NCBI GenBank assembly: GCA_002890675.1
Contig: PEFW01000004.1
Coordinates: 1 to 64,000 of the forward strand
Origin: Candidatus Methylaffinis lahnbergensis
GTDB taxonomy: Bacteria; Pseudomonadota; Alphaproteobacteria; Rhizobiales; Beijerinckiaceae
Reading direction: 5' to 3'
Length of the DNA stretch: 64,000 nt
The notes under the pieces are model-generated. The model was not told the origin of the DNA. It saw only the letters and a list, made by a program, of their open reading frames with translations, and ran no database searches. Below, piece by piece: positions 8,953 through 17,938 of the stretch (position 1 is its first letter; every line of letters begins with the position of its first letter). A program made the position numbers and the translations under genes.

Positions 8953-9921
8953 TTAGTTCCCGATAGCAACCGGCACGATTTCGAACGGAAGGTGTGGCGG
9001 ACCATTGTCTTTCGCGCCGAAGAGATGCGACAGTTGACCTTCGGCGACCCAGGCCGTGCCACCTACTTTCGCAACGGCGGTCGGCTCTTTGAGCCCGTCC
9101 TTGAGCGTCTCGACGATAACCTTATCGCCATCCACGGTGACGCGATCGAGCGAGCCGCTACCCTCTGCCATCAGAAAGCTTTCTCCGCTGAGCTGCCGTA
9201 GCCCGTCCGGCAGTTTTAGCGGACGCGACGTTTCAAGTTTTGTGACGGCGCCTGGCATACCGCCCTTGACCTCGACACGGAAGAATTCGCCTCCGTTGAA
9301 TGTATTGATGTAGATATTGCCATCGCCGCCAATGGCAATCCCGTCTAAGCCAGCACCGCTCGGAGGTTGAAATTGTTGATCTTCGACCCAAACCGCGAGA
9401 GCTTTTCTGCCTGGTTTCAGTTGCAGGATTTGTGGCGTGAGGGAATTCGTGACGTATACCGTTCCGTCGTTGGCAACAGTCATGTCATTGCAGAGGTTGG
9501 CTTTGCCGGGGAATTGTGCGCTTATCTTGCCGTCGCCCGTCGCCAGATCGAACCCCTTAAGTTGACTGCCCGTCGAAGAACCTGGGCCAGCGACGCCCCG
9601 ACTCGACACATCATTCGAACAGACCCATAGGGTGTTTGATTTGGCGTCGGCAAAGACTCCAAATGTCGAGCGGCTTTCGAATGCTCCCGGCGCGATCCAC
9701 GCCTCGGCTTTCGATGCGCCGGGCTTGACCCGGGCGATGCCGCCCGAGGCAAGGCTGCTCAGATACAAAGTGCCGTCTGGGCCAGCCGTGATGCTTTCCG
9801 TGAAGGCGCGATCGCCAGGAACTTCAATGGCCTTAAGCTCTTCGGCAGCCAGTTGGCGGTCCAACGCAATGAAGGTTACGGCTATTGCGAGTAGCGCGCT
9901 GAGCCATCGAGCTCTCTGCAT
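8953..9921 (-). CDS. SMP-30/gluconolactonase-like secreted beta-propeller
   Basis: A 322-residue protein with a signal peptide (WLSALLAIAVTFIALDRQLA) followed by repeated propeller blades: SITAGPDGTLYLSSLASGGI, NDMTVANDGTVYVTNS and LDGIAIGGDGNIYINTFNGG. The pattern is that of SMP-30/gluconolactonase-like proteins, which hydrolyse sugar lactones. A lactonase would fit with the PQQ sugar dehydrogenase encoded next, which would make lactones; this link is inference. ATG 9921 is taken as the start. The reading frame is open further upstream to 10125, but that extension is an IS110 remnant fused in frame (MTDAVLGIDVSKNTFD), not part of the protein. Confidence 0.7.
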   Translation of the reverse strand: MQRARWLSALLAIAVTFIALDRQLAAEELKAIEVPGDRAFTESITAGPDGTLYLSSLASGGIARVKPGASKAEAWIAPGAFESRSTFGVFADAKSNTLWVCSNDVSSRGVAGPGSSTGSQLKGFDLATGDGKISAQFPGKANLCNDMTVANDGTVYVTNSLTPQILQLKPGRKALAVWVEDQQFQPPSGAGLDGIAIGGDGNIYINTFNGGEFFRVEVKGGMPGAVTKLETSRPLKLPDGLRQLSGESFLMAEGSGSLDRVTVDGDKVIVETLKDGLKEPTAVAKVGGTAWVAEGQLSHLFGAKDNGPPHLPFEIVPVAIGN

Positions 9922-9954
9922 GTCGGTCAATCCATTCTGTTGGCATCCAGCCCC

Positions 9955-10011
9955 GAGACTAGCGTCGAATGTGTTCTTGGAAACGTCAATACCCAATACA
10001 GCGTCAGTCAT
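9955..10011 (-). pseudogene. IS110-family transposase N-terminal fragment
   Basis: Nineteen codons from ATG 10011 read MTDAVLGIDVSKNTFDASL, the start of the DEDD (RuvC-like) domain of IS110-type transposases, including the first acidic residue in GIDVSK. The coding sequence then stops matching and runs into the SMP-30-like gene in the same frame. A conserved non-coding segment sits just upstream (10028-10172) and recurs at 17939-18091. Confidence 0.65.
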
Positions 10012-10027
10012 TTTGAGGCTTGCTCTT

Positions 10028-10172
10028 CGGATCGTCCAGCCTAAACAGCGGGGCTTTGAAAAGAAATCTGTCGGTCGGGCTCGGTTGCCAAAGGGATAGC
10101 GCAGGCTCACCGCTTTTCTCGCCATCCGGCAGAAAGATCAATTACCGGACATTCGCAACCTAAAAGAAGGGA
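10028..10172 (-). repeat. IS110-associated non-coding segment, copy 1
   Basis: About 145 bp align with 17939-18091, sharing blocks such as AAACAGCGGGGCTTTGAAAAG, GCGCAGGCTCACCGCTTTTC and GACATTCGCAAC. It lies directly upstream of an IS110 transposase start. In IS110 elements the non-coding end beside the recombinase gene encodes the bridge RNA, so this could be a remnant of such an RNA locus. That role is inference. Confidence 0.55.
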
Positions 10173-10233
10173 CAGGCGCCTTAACGGCCTGTGATTTTCT
10201 TTCATAGCGCCATTAAATCTCATCATTTCACGC

Positions 10234-10249
10234 GGCGCCCATGGGCGCC
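10234..10249. repeat. Perfect 16-bp palindrome in spacer
   Basis: GGCGCCCATGGGCGCC is a perfect palindrome in the gene-free stretch 10173-10525. It may be a terminator stem or protein site; there is no T-run after it. No gene was found in the rest of this spacer. Confidence 0.3.
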
Positions 10250-10525
10250 TAGATTGCCGTCATCATCCGGCATAGTCACATTCACGCCAAGTCGTGACCG
10301 TGAAGGCTTGGGGCGGTATCTTGCTGCAACAAGTGATCCGCTTGATTCAATTGCTTGACGAAATTGAAGGCGCGGCTTGAGGACCATACATTCGTTGAAG
10401 AGCATCGAGCGGCCTAAGCCAGAGAAAGGTACGGCCGCTCAATTCTGTTCGACGCCGGACGCCCCTCCGGTTCGCAGCATTAATCGTCGGCTTGTCAGGG
10501 AAAGCCGATCACCAAGGAACCGCAT

Positions 10526-10909
10526 ATGCCGCTCGCCCGCATCGATCTCGTCCAAGGAAAGTCCGCCGAATATCGTCGCACCATCGGCCTCATCGTCTAT
10601 GAGGCGATGGTCGATGTTCTGGCGGCGCCCAAAGGCGATCGTTTTCAGATTATCGCCGAGCATCCGGCTGACGCCCTCATTGCCGACGAAAACTACCTTG
10701 GTATCCGGCGCACGCAAGACTGCATTTTTATTCAACTGACGCTCAATGCTGGTCGAACCGTTGAACAAAAAAAGGCATTTTACAAGGCCGTCGCTGACAC
10801 TCTCCATGCGCGATTAGGACTTCGTCCTGAGGATGTATTTATCAATCTCATTGAGGTGCAGAAAGAAAATTGGTCCTTTGGGATCGGGATCGCCCAATAT
10901 GCAGACTAA
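10526..10909 (+). CDS. Tautomerase family protein (Tautomerase_2 type)
   Basis: A 127-residue small enzyme of the tautomerase/MIF superfamily. Mature enzymes of this family use an N-terminal proline exposed after Met removal, and the sequence starts MPLARIDLVQGKS, which provides it. The middle (NYLGIRRTQDCIFIQLTLNA) and the C-terminal half (QKKAFYKAVADTLHARLGL, then VFINLIEVQKENWSFG) match the longer two-unit subgroup. AAGGAA upstream of ATG 10526 is a reasonable ribosome-binding site. The substrate is unknown. It stands alone between IS remnants and a gene-free stretch. Confidence 0.85.
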   Translation: MPLARIDLVQGKSAEYRRTIGLIVYEAMVDVLAAPKGDRFQIIAEHPADALIADENYLGIRRTQDCIFIQLTLNAGRTVEQKKAFYKAVADTLHARLGLRPEDVFINLIEVQKENWSFGIGIAQYAD

Positions 10910-11540
10910 CCGAACGTAGCGGCGCCCGTGATCGCGTCTGAAGCGCTGAACCGGGCTGCCTACAATGCTGAATCTTTGACGCTCCGATCGATCCGGGCGC
11001 GAGCCGTGGTTCTCAAGTTGAAGAAATTGGTGACGCTGAATGGCGGCCATTTCGATGCGTATGGGCAAGACTTCGACATTGCGTCGCGCTTGGCGTGTGC
11101 ATGGTTTGAGGAGCACCCGCTGGGCAAGCGGTAGCATTACAGAAAGCCGGTCAATATTTCAAACGGGTGCCGCAGCAGGCCAGGGTAAGTCCGTTCCGTG
11201 CAGCAATATTATAGCTCCGAACGCGACACCCTCCCTGCAGCGAACCGGTCGTCGAGGGATAGCATTTGAACATTCAACCTTTGCCGGGCCTGAGCGTCGG
11301 TCATGTTCAGAAAAGGCTTTGAACCTCAATGTTAGACAGTTGCAGCTGGCCGCCACTCGGACCATCGACGAGCGCCGGGTCTCAGATATCGATGCCACCT
11401 CGGAAATGCTGCAGGCGAGCGGTACGCCGCCGGACTTGCCGAACCGACGAAGCAGCGTTAGTGCCGGTCGAGGGCGGATGGTCGCACGCCGCGGTGACCC
11501 GGCTGTCACCGTTGGCATAGTGCAACGAGAGGAGTGATCC
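10910..11540. other. Gene-free stretch
   Basis: Open frames here (for example 10928-11134 plus and 11159-11671 minus) have no recognisable domain, no convincing ribosome-binding site and overlap each other. Nothing was assigned. GAGAGGAG near its end is the ribosome-binding site of the next gene. Confidence 0.4.
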
Positions 11541-12720
11541 ATGGCACCTCCAAGAGTTCGCAATATTCTGTTTGGTCTGGCTGTGGTGCTTGTCGGCGCC
11601 ACTGGTTTCGCCGCGTTGGCAGTCGCGCAGGGATCGCCGCTACCACATACGGCGCAAGCGCAAGTCGGCACTGGTGCGTCCCCTTGGGATCGACAGGAGA
11701 ACTCCGTCGTGAAACAAGCGGACGCCTGGTTCGAGAATTACAAATTTCGTGATGGTGAATCGATCCCGCGTCTGCGCATTCACTACGCGACGCTCGGGAC
11801 TTCGCATCGAAATGACCAAGGAGACATCGACAATGCCGTACTCGTCTTGCATTGGACCGGGGCCGATGGTCGTGCACTCCTCAGCCCAACCTACATGAAG
11901 GCGCTGTTCGATCGAGGCCAACCGCTGGACGCCCACAGCTATTACTTGATCTTCCCGGATAGTGTCGGCCACGGCCAATCAAGCCGGCCGAGCGGGTCTC
12001 AGTGCCGGTTTCCCCAACTATGGATACGGAGACATCGTTGACCTCCAGCACAAACTCGTCACCGAGACGCTCAGGATCAAACACCTCTACGCCATTCTCG
12101 GCATGTCAATGGGTGGCATGAATGCTTGGCAATGGGCGGAGGCCTATCCCGACGCCATGGATGGAGTGATGCCGGTCGTCTCACTGCCCATTAAGATGTC
12201 GGGACGCAACATGCTGTGGCGCCGGATGGTGATCAACGATATTCGCGCCGACCCGGACTGGAACAGCGGGAACTACACCAAGCCGCCGGGCGGTTGGCTG
12301 CGGGGCTATGAAGTCCTGCGAATGTTGATTGACGGCGTGCCGCATTTGCAGGTGATCGTGCCAGACGGCCAAGCGGCAGACCGTTTCATCGAGGGCGCGC
12401 GCAAACAGGCAGAGGCCGTAGATGCCAACGACATCCTCTACTCTCTGAAATCATCGGCCGACTACGATCCGGAGCCAGGCCTTGCTTCGATCAAAACCAA
12501 GGTCTTCGCACTCAATTTTGCCGACGACGCGTTCAATCCCGAAGAACTTCATGTCCTCGAGAGGCTCATGCCGCGGGTCGCTCATGGTCGCTTCTTCGTT
12601 CAGCCGGGATCCGAAACGTCGTTTGGCCATCTGACCATGGCGCATCCGGAACTATGGGCACAGCACGTCGGTGAGTTCATGCGTTGGCTTGGCGACGCTC
12701 CGCCGCAAGCGAACCGATGA
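11541..12720 (+). pseudogene. Homoserine O-acetyltransferase-like alpha/beta hydrolase, frameshifted
   Basis: Two overlapping frames together encode one protein of the MetX-like alpha/beta hydrolase family. The first (11541 to about 11990) has a signal-like N-terminus, then WFENYKFRDGESIPRLRIHY and YYLIFPDSVGHGQSSRPS. The second continues with GLSAGFPNYGYGDIVD, the nucleophile elbow GMSMGG, an acid in NFADDAFNP and the catalytic His in SFGHLT. The frame changes near 11990, where the family expects S-D-G-L; the bases fit loss of two or gain of one. ATG 11541 has a strong GAGAGGAG site. All catalytic residues are present, so the gene is either a recent pseudogene or an assembly error. Confidence 0.75.
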
Positions 12721-12889
12721 CGCGACTTGATATGATCCAGCTGACCATCACCCGAATCGTCCTCGCCTCCGGGCCGCGCGTCGGCCGTCGAGTAGAGCTG
12801 CTTGCCAGAATGTACGCGCCGGTGCAGGTCGCGGCGCCCCGCAGGTATCGCCTCAAAGGGTTCGAAGCGGCCAATGATGACTCGGCCTA

Positions 12890-13139
12890 GTTAGACCGAC
12901 TCTACCAGATCTTGTTCGCGCGCAACCCGGATGCAATGGAGAAAACCACTTTGCTGGCGTTTCCTGGTGAGCCATGAAAAGGTCATCAAGGAAAAAGCCG
13001 CGGATGGCAAGCCACTTTAGGGATCGCCATTCCGGTTGGCTTGAAAGATACGGACACGCTAAATCCAATAAAGGCCGCCGTTTTTGTTGATCTCGTTCAT
13101 GTGGTCGTGAATTCAAACGAGTTTAGCTACCGCTTTTAA
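12890..13139 (+). pseudogene. DUF1553 (planctomycete-type PSD1) C-terminal remnant
   Basis: Scattered frames read DRLYQILFARNPDAMEKTTL, then KVIKEKAADGK, then LKDTDTLNPIKAAVFVDLVH and NSNEFSYRF before a stop. The pattern (RLY..LFAR.PD ... DL.H...NSNEF) is the C-terminal end of DUF1553 proteins. These are very often encoded directly before a DUF1501 gene, as here. At least two frameshifts and stops separate the pieces and nothing of the upstream domains remains. Assignment rests on the end motif and the neighbour. Confidence 0.45.
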
Positions 13140-13172
13140 TTGTTTCAACCGCTTCAAGAAAGGGAAAACACC

Positions 13173-14621
13173 ATGAGGACGCAATCACGCCGGGAATGGA
13201 TCTTCAACGCAGTATACGGTCTCGGTGGACTTACACTGACCGCTAAAATGCCCGGGGGCGGGATCTTTGCCACACCCGCTCTTGCGGGTGCTTTCGCGGA
13301 CCCGCTAGCCCCCAAACAGCCGCACTTCCCGCCAAAGGTCAAATCGGTCATCTGGCTGCATATGGACGGGGCTCCTAGCACACTCGACCTGTTTGATTAC
13401 AAACCCGAGCTCATCAAGCTCGCTGGTCAGGACGTGCCCCCATCATTCCTCGACGGCATCAAAACGAGTACAAAAGGAGGTGTCGGCAAGCTGTTCGTAT
13501 CTAACCGAACTTGGAAGCAGTATGGCGAAAGCGGCGCCTGGTTCTCGGACCTGTTGCCGAACCTCGCGCAGCATGCCGACAAACTGGCCTTTATCAAATC
13601 CAGCACGACGATTGGTGCCACGCACGACATTTCCACTCTCAAGCTGAACACGGGCGACACAAGTCCTGGGCGGCCGTCGCTCGGAGCCTGGGTGACATAT
13701 GCACTTGGTTCCGCCAATCCAGATTTGCCAGCCTATGTTGTGCTCTACAGCGGCAAGAACGAACCGCAGGGCGGCTCGGTCAACTGGAGTTCGGGTTTCC
13801 TTCCCGCGATTTACCAGGGCACCGCCTTTCGCCCGGGCAACTCGCCGATCCTGCATCTCGATCACCCCGAATTGATCGGTCAGGCGGAACAGAGGGACGA
13901 TCTCGACCTTTTGAAACACCTGAATGAACAAAGAGCGGCACTTTATCCGGACGACACGGAACTCGAGGCACGCCTGCGATCCTATGAACTTGCTTATCGC
14001 ATGGAGTGCACTGCGCCAGAGGCTGTCGACTTGAGCAAGGAAAGCGACGCGACCAAGACGCTTTACGGCTTGGATGATGCCAAAACAATGGACTATGGCA
14101 CCAATCTTTTGCGCGCTCGCCGCTTGGTAGAGCGCAATGTGCGCTTCATCCAGGTTGTTTCCGGACCGGTAGATGTGGATGGCGACGATACCGTTAAAAA
14201 TTGGGATGCTCACAGGGACCTTGAGAAGAACCATGCCCCACACGCCGCGGCCGTGGACAAGCCCATCGCTGGCCTTTTTGCCGATCTGAAATCGCGTGAG
14301 CTGTTGGATCAAACATTGGTCGTATGGACATCCGAGTTTGGCCGCACTTCCTACGGCCAAAGCGGTAATGGACGTGACCACAATCCCTGGGGCTATACCC
14401 AATGGCTTGCGGGCGGCGGGGTCAAGGCCGGCACGACGTTTGGCGCAACGGATGACATCGGTCTGCAATCGGTTGGGAAAAAGGTCGATACCTATGACAT
14501 GCATGCAACTGTGCTCCAACTCTTCGGCCTCGATCATCTGAAGACCGTATATTTGAGAAGCGGCCGGGCGGAACGCCCGACGGTTGTCTATGGCGAGGTC
14601 GTGAAGGATCTTCTTGGGTGA
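13173..14621 (+). CDS. DUF1501 domain protein, Tat-type signal
   Basis: A 482-residue protein of the DUF1501 (sulfatase-like fold) family. The N-terminus (MRTQSRREWIFNAVYGLGG) has a twin-arginine motif, suggesting export of a folded protein. Family blocks are visible: VIWLHMDGAPSTLDLFDYKP near residue 60, KLAFIKSSTTIGATHD, PDLPAYVVL, and near the end TLVVWTSEFGRTSYGQ and GRDHNPWGYTQWLAGGGV. These carry the Asp, Glu and His residues expected for metal binding. Members usually sit beside DUF1553 genes; here only a remnant of that partner remains. ATG 13173 is chosen for the AAAGGGA site 7 bases upstream over a start at 13140. The function is not established. Confidence 0.85.
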   Translation: MRTQSRREWIFNAVYGLGGLTLTAKMPGGGIFATPALAGAFADPLAPKQPHFPPKVKSVIWLHMDGAPSTLDLFDYKPELIKLAGQDVPPSFLDGIKTSTKGGVGKLFVSNRTWKQYGESGAWFSDLLPNLAQHADKLAFIKSSTTIGATHDISTLKLNTGDTSPGRPSLGAWVTYALGSANPDLPAYVVLYSGKNEPQGGSVNWSSGFLPAIYQGTAFRPGNSPILHLDHPELIGQAEQRDDLDLLKHLNEQRAALYPDDTELEARLRSYELAYRMECTAPEAVDLSKESDATKTLYGLDDAKTMDYGTNLLRARRLVERNVRFIQVVSGPVDVDGDDTVKNWDAHRDLEKNHAPHAAAVDKPIAGLFADLKSRELLDQTLVVWTSEFGRTSYGQSGNGRDHNPWGYTQWLAGGGVKAGTTFGATDDIGLQSVGKKVDTYDMHATVLQLFGLDHLKTVYLRSGRAERPTVVYGEVVKDLLG

Positions 14622-14695
14622 TCGATCCGTCCGGCGGCGCTCAATGAGCGGAATGATTGCGCTCGAAGGTCAACCCTTCCAGCCCGTGATATTAA

Positions 14696-14902
14696 TTGAT
14701 CTCCCGCGACGAAATGGCGCGCCGACTGATGACCATTCCCGGCTTGGGCCCGGTGACGGCCTCGGCGATGGTCGCCAGCGTTCAGGACATCTCCGCTTTC
14801 TCGGGCCCGCGCGAGTTCGCCGCCTTTCTTGGCCTGACGCCGAGACAATACTCGTCCGGCGGCAAGGAGCGCCTGGGCCGCGTCTCGAAAACCAAGCGGT
14901 GA
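14696..14902 (+). pseudogene. IS110-family transposase C-terminal (Transposase_20) fragment
   Basis: The frame reads ARRLMTIPGLGPVTASAMVA, SAFSGPREFAAFLGLTPRQ and SSGGKERLGRVSKTKR. This is the helix-hairpin-helix Transposase_20 region of IS110-type transposases. The N-terminal DEDD domain and the last residues are absent. It differs in sequence from the IS110 piece at 17409-17848, so it comes from another element. The spacer around it (14622-15013) contains no other gene. Confidence 0.7.
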
Positions 14903-15013
14903 TGCGCGGTGGACCCGTGACAGCGCGAGCGCAATCCCAATGTCCGTCCACGATTAACATGGAAATGCGCTGTTCGCGGGTGGCCCTTGATGGACATAAC
15001 AGCAGGAGGATTT

Positions 15014-15375
15014 ATGAGTAACATTATTGAGTATGCACCGGGTTTGGCAATTGCGATGGTTGCTCTAGGGCTCCTCGTGTACGCCTTTGCAGCTGCAATC
15101 GCTCTGTTTTCGCGTGAATGGTGGCTACGTGGGCAGCTGAGGGCGTGGTTCACGGCCGCTCCTGCTCAGAACGTTGGCATTCCGAGCGCGGTCATATCCG
15201 CCTTTGCAGTCGTCGCGGTTCTTTTGAGAACCTTCCCACCCACTCCGGGGTGGATGGCCCGCTCGGCTTCAAAGCGTTCGGTCTCGAATTCACTGGGCCA
15301 TCAGGGCCAATCACCCTTTGGTTAATGTGCTTTCTGGGATTTGTCTTTGTCCTGAAGCTCTTGCGCGCGCCGTAG
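15014..15375 (+). pseudogene. Small two-helix membrane protein, frameshifted
   Basis: ATG 15014 has a strong AGGAGGA site 3 bases upstream. The first frame encodes MSNIIEYAPGLAIAMVALGL and a second hydrophobic segment (SAVISAFAVVAVLLRTFPP). At about 15245 the frame changes; the other frame continues with GPLGFKAFGLEFTGPSGPIT and a third hydrophobic stretch (LWLMCFLGFVFVLKLL) to the stop at 15375. Joined, this would be a protein of roughly 120 residues with three membrane segments. I do not recognise the family. A one- or two-base change near 15245 breaks it. Confidence 0.5.
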
Positions 15376-15470
15376 CCCGCGATGCGCGCGCGCCTGCGCA
15401 AGGGCAGCCGCAGAAATCGCGGTGCTGACCAGGGCGGCGCCTTTTTTGTCCGATCGAACCGGAAAAGCGG

Positions 15471-15495
15471 TCAAAAATGTTTCACCCATTTTTGA
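15471..15495. repeat. Perfect inverted repeat, 9-bp arms, 7-bp loop
   Basis: TCAAAAATG and CATTTTTGA flank a 7-base loop. It lies about 100 bp beyond the 3' end of the ClC gene and downstream of the frameshifted membrane gene. The A/T-rich arms are weak for a terminator stem, so an operator-like site is also possible. Confidence 0.4.
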
Positions 15496-15594
15496 CTGGT
15501 TTGGTCCTGGGACCGGACGGAGACCCGTTCGCCCTGGACTGGCTCGTCAGCCAGGGCTATTGGGAAACCGCAAACCGATTACGCCGCCGCGAGA

Positions 15595-17280
15595 TCAACC
15601 CGGCTTTTTTCGCCATAGCGCCAATGTCCGTTCTTTCAGCGCATCGTAGATCGGCGGCTCGCGAAGCGTTGTGGCCACAGCCATCGCCGAGAAGCAGGCC
15701 GCCAGCATCGGCAGGAGCAGCCTGGAGTTGTCAGTCATCTCCGTGACAAGGATGATGCCGGTGAGCGGCGCCCGCACGACGGCGGTCAAGAAGGCCGCCA
15801 TTCCGACCACCGCGAACGCGGCCGCATGGGTGGCGGGGCCCGCCGCACCGGGATCGAAGAGCGCGCCAAAGAGGAAACCCATTTGCGCTCCTAAAACGAG
15901 GATAGGCGCGAAGAGGCCGCCCGGCGTTCCGGCCGCATAGGACGCCGCACCGAGTACAAAGCGAAGCATAAAGATGAGAGGGAGGAGAGCAAGCGCCTCC
16001 GTGCCGTCGAGCGTGTGCTGTGTGAGCGCGTCGCCGCCACCGGCGAGGCCCGGTGCAAACCACGCGAGCGCCCCGGCCGCAGCCCCGACGATCGCGGCGC
16101 GAACTTCCACTGGCCAGCGCGCGAATCGGTCCGCTATCGCGAGCGCGCCGAGAAGCACGCGATTGTAGCCGGCGCCGAGCAGGCCGGCGGCAACCCCCAA
16201 TACCAAGCACAAAAGATTGTCGCTGAGCGCTGGATAGGGAATGGTGGTCACTACAAAGTCGGGCGCCGGCCCCGTGAAGAGCCGGGCCACCACGATCGCG
16301 CCGCCTGACGCTCCAAGCGCGGCAATGGCGTTACGTGTTTCGAATTGTCGGATGAGTTCCTCCAGTACGAAGGCGGACCCCGCGAGCGGAGCATTAAACG
16401 CGGCGGCAAGACCGGCGCCCGCGCCCGCTGCGAGCAGCGACCGGCAGTCAGCAGAATTCCGGCCAAAGATTTTTCCTAGGAGATGAGCGAGGGTCGCACC
16501 CATTTGTACGCAAGGCCCCTCACGGCCGAGCGCCAGGCCCGCGCCGATGGCTAGCAGACCACCGGCGAATTTGACAGGCAGCAGAATGAATGGGGCGGGC
16601 GGCAGCTCGCCGCTGATTGCTGCCTCGACGTGAGAAATGCCGCTGCCCACAGCAAACTCACTGAAACGGCGCACAAGCGTTGCGCTGAAGGCCGCGGCCG
16701 TCGCTGCTCCTAAGACCAAGAGGCTACAGCCGAGAAGCGGCTGGGCGTGCCACCACACGGGCACGGCGATGCGGAGACGATCGGCCTCTTCCAGCGCCAG
16801 CCGGAAGAACCCGCATATAAGCCCCGTGCCTGCCCCGGCGATGGCGGAGAGCAGTGCCAGCGAGAACAAGCCTGGACCGGCGAAAATCTTCGCCGCAAGT
16901 TTAATTTGAGGGCGCATCAGCGTGAGCCGCTTCTCTTCCGCCTCTTCCTCGCCCAGCCAGTTCTCGTCGAGTTCAACCGGATCGCGGCCGTCGGCGCCGA
17001 AAATGTCCGATTCGATTACGAGGTCGTTCGGACCGCCGATCATGACGAGATGTTCGACATGGTCGCGGCGAACGACAACAAGCTGGCGGCTCTGATCGAG
17101 CGCGAAGGTCTTCACAATGCCAAGACGCCCCACATTGCAGGTTTCCGACACGCGAAGCCGGCGCCGGAATGCGCGACGAAAGGTCAGCAGTAGAAGAAGC
17201 GCAGCGACGAGGAGGGCGATTGCCGCAGCGGCATAGGTAAGCGATTCGATTTGGAAAAACGAATTACTCGCGGCCATCAT
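15595..17280 (-). CDS. ClC-type chloride channel/transporter with FliO-like N-terminal domain
   Basis: A 561-residue membrane protein. From about residue 122 it is a ClC family channel or Cl-/H+ antiporter. The chloride-coordinating motifs are GSGISHVEA, GREGPCVQMGA (gating Glu) and GGLFAPILVLGAQMG, and AAFNAPLAGSAFVLEEL holds the internal Glu position. The first ~110 residues differ from ordinary ClC proteins: one membrane helix (about 15-33) and then LGIVKTFALDQSRQLVVVRR and EHLVMIGGPNDLVIESDI, which resembles the cytoplasmic part of alphaproteobacterial FliO-like proteins. An internal ATG at 16917 could be an independent start for the ClC part. Upstream DNA is IS110 debris, so the native promoter may be lost. 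Confidence 0.85.
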   Translation of the reverse strand: MMAASNSFFQIESLTYAAAAIALLVAALLLLLTFRRAFRRRLRVSETCNVGRLGIVKTFALDQSRQLVVVRRDHVEHLVMIGGPNDLVIESDIFGADGRDPVELDENWLGEEEAEEKRLTLMRPQIKLAAKIFAGPGLFSLALLSAIAGAGTGLICGFFRLALEEADRLRIAVPVWWHAQPLLGCSLLVLGAATAAAFSATLVRRFSEFAVGSGISHVEAAISGELPPAPFILLPVKFAGGLLAIGAGLALGREGPCVQMGATLAHLLGKIFGRNSADCRSLLAAGAGAGLAAAFNAPLAGSAFVLEELIRQFETRNAIAALGASGGAIVVARLFTGPAPDFVVTTIPYPALSDNLLCLVLGVAAGLLGAGYNRVLLGALAIADRFARWPVEVRAAIVGAAAGALAWFAPGLAGGGDALTQHTLDGTEALALLPLIFMLRFVLGAASYAAGTPGGLFAPILVLGAQMGFLFGALFDPGAAGPATHAAAFAVVGMAAFLTAVVRAPLTGIILVTEMTDNSRLLLPMLAACFSAMAVATTLREPPIYDALKERTLALWRKKPG

Positions 17281-17408
17281 CGGAGCGGCTCACTCGGCAA
17301 AACGCGACAAACGCGTCAATATCGCTTTCCAGTCGAACATGTGCAAGGAAGTTGGAGCGGTTTTCATTCCGCCGGACCAGAGCCTGAGACCATGGTCGGG
17401 ATCACAAT

Positions 17409-17848
17409 CTACTTTCCCTTGAGGCGCCCCTGAGCCTTGAGCCGATCGACCAAAGCAACTACCGCTGGGTTGTAACCCATCGCCGACAAAACCGGCATGT
17501 ACAAGGCGGTGCGGAGCACGGCATTGCCAATTTTGGAGATCCGCACGAGCCGGTTGACCGAGATTCCAGACTGGCGCTGCTGCGGATTCAAACCCGCGAG
17601 GCCGCGACCGCGGCGCTGGAGCCGAGGATATCGGGACCCGGCAATTCGGCCAGCAGGATGCCAGCCAGGGCTTCTCCCACGCCGTTGATGCTGACCAATA
17701 AGTCGCGTTTGGCGGACAGCTCCACGTCGTTGTCGATGGTCTCCGCAATGGCTTGGTCGACCAACTCAAGCTGGGAGGTAAAATGCTGGATTGTTGTCTT
17801 CGCCAGCGACAGCGCAAAGTCATCCGTTATGCCGCTACCGCGACTCAT
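17409..17848 (-). pseudogene. IS110-family transposase C-terminal half, frameshifted
   Basis: One frame reads LSLAKTTIQHFTSQLELVD, KRDLLVSINGVGEALAGILL and AELPGPDILGSSAAVAAS. The next frame continues GLNPQQRQSGISVNRLVRIS, ALYMPVLSAMGYNPAVVALV and RLKAQGRLKGK. Together these are the coiled-coil and Transposase_20 regions of an IS110-type transposase. A missing base near 17600 splits the frames, and a TAG follows GRLKGK where related proteins continue. The N-terminal DEDD domain is not found next to it. The remaining spacer to 17281 is decayed sequence of the same element. Confidence 0.75.
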
Positions 17849-17938
17849 TAGTCATTTAAAGGCTTTCTCTTCAGATCCTCGCAGCAACGGCTCCGCATCG
17901 ATCAACCTTGTACACAGGATCTGCGCCCGAACGCGTCC

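Noticed and set aside
9922..10125. N-terminal extension of the SMP-30-like gene
   Set aside because: The extension reads as an IS110 transposase start plus its upstream non-coding repeat, so it is a chance in-frame fusion and not native sequence.
10928..11134. 68-codon plus-strand frame after the tautomerase gene
   Set aside because: It has no ribosome-binding site, family resemblance or conserved motif that I can see.
15477..15746. 89-codon plus-strand frame starting inside the inverted repeat
   Set aside because: Its second half is antisense to the ClC gene and the start lies within the palindrome; no domain was recognised.
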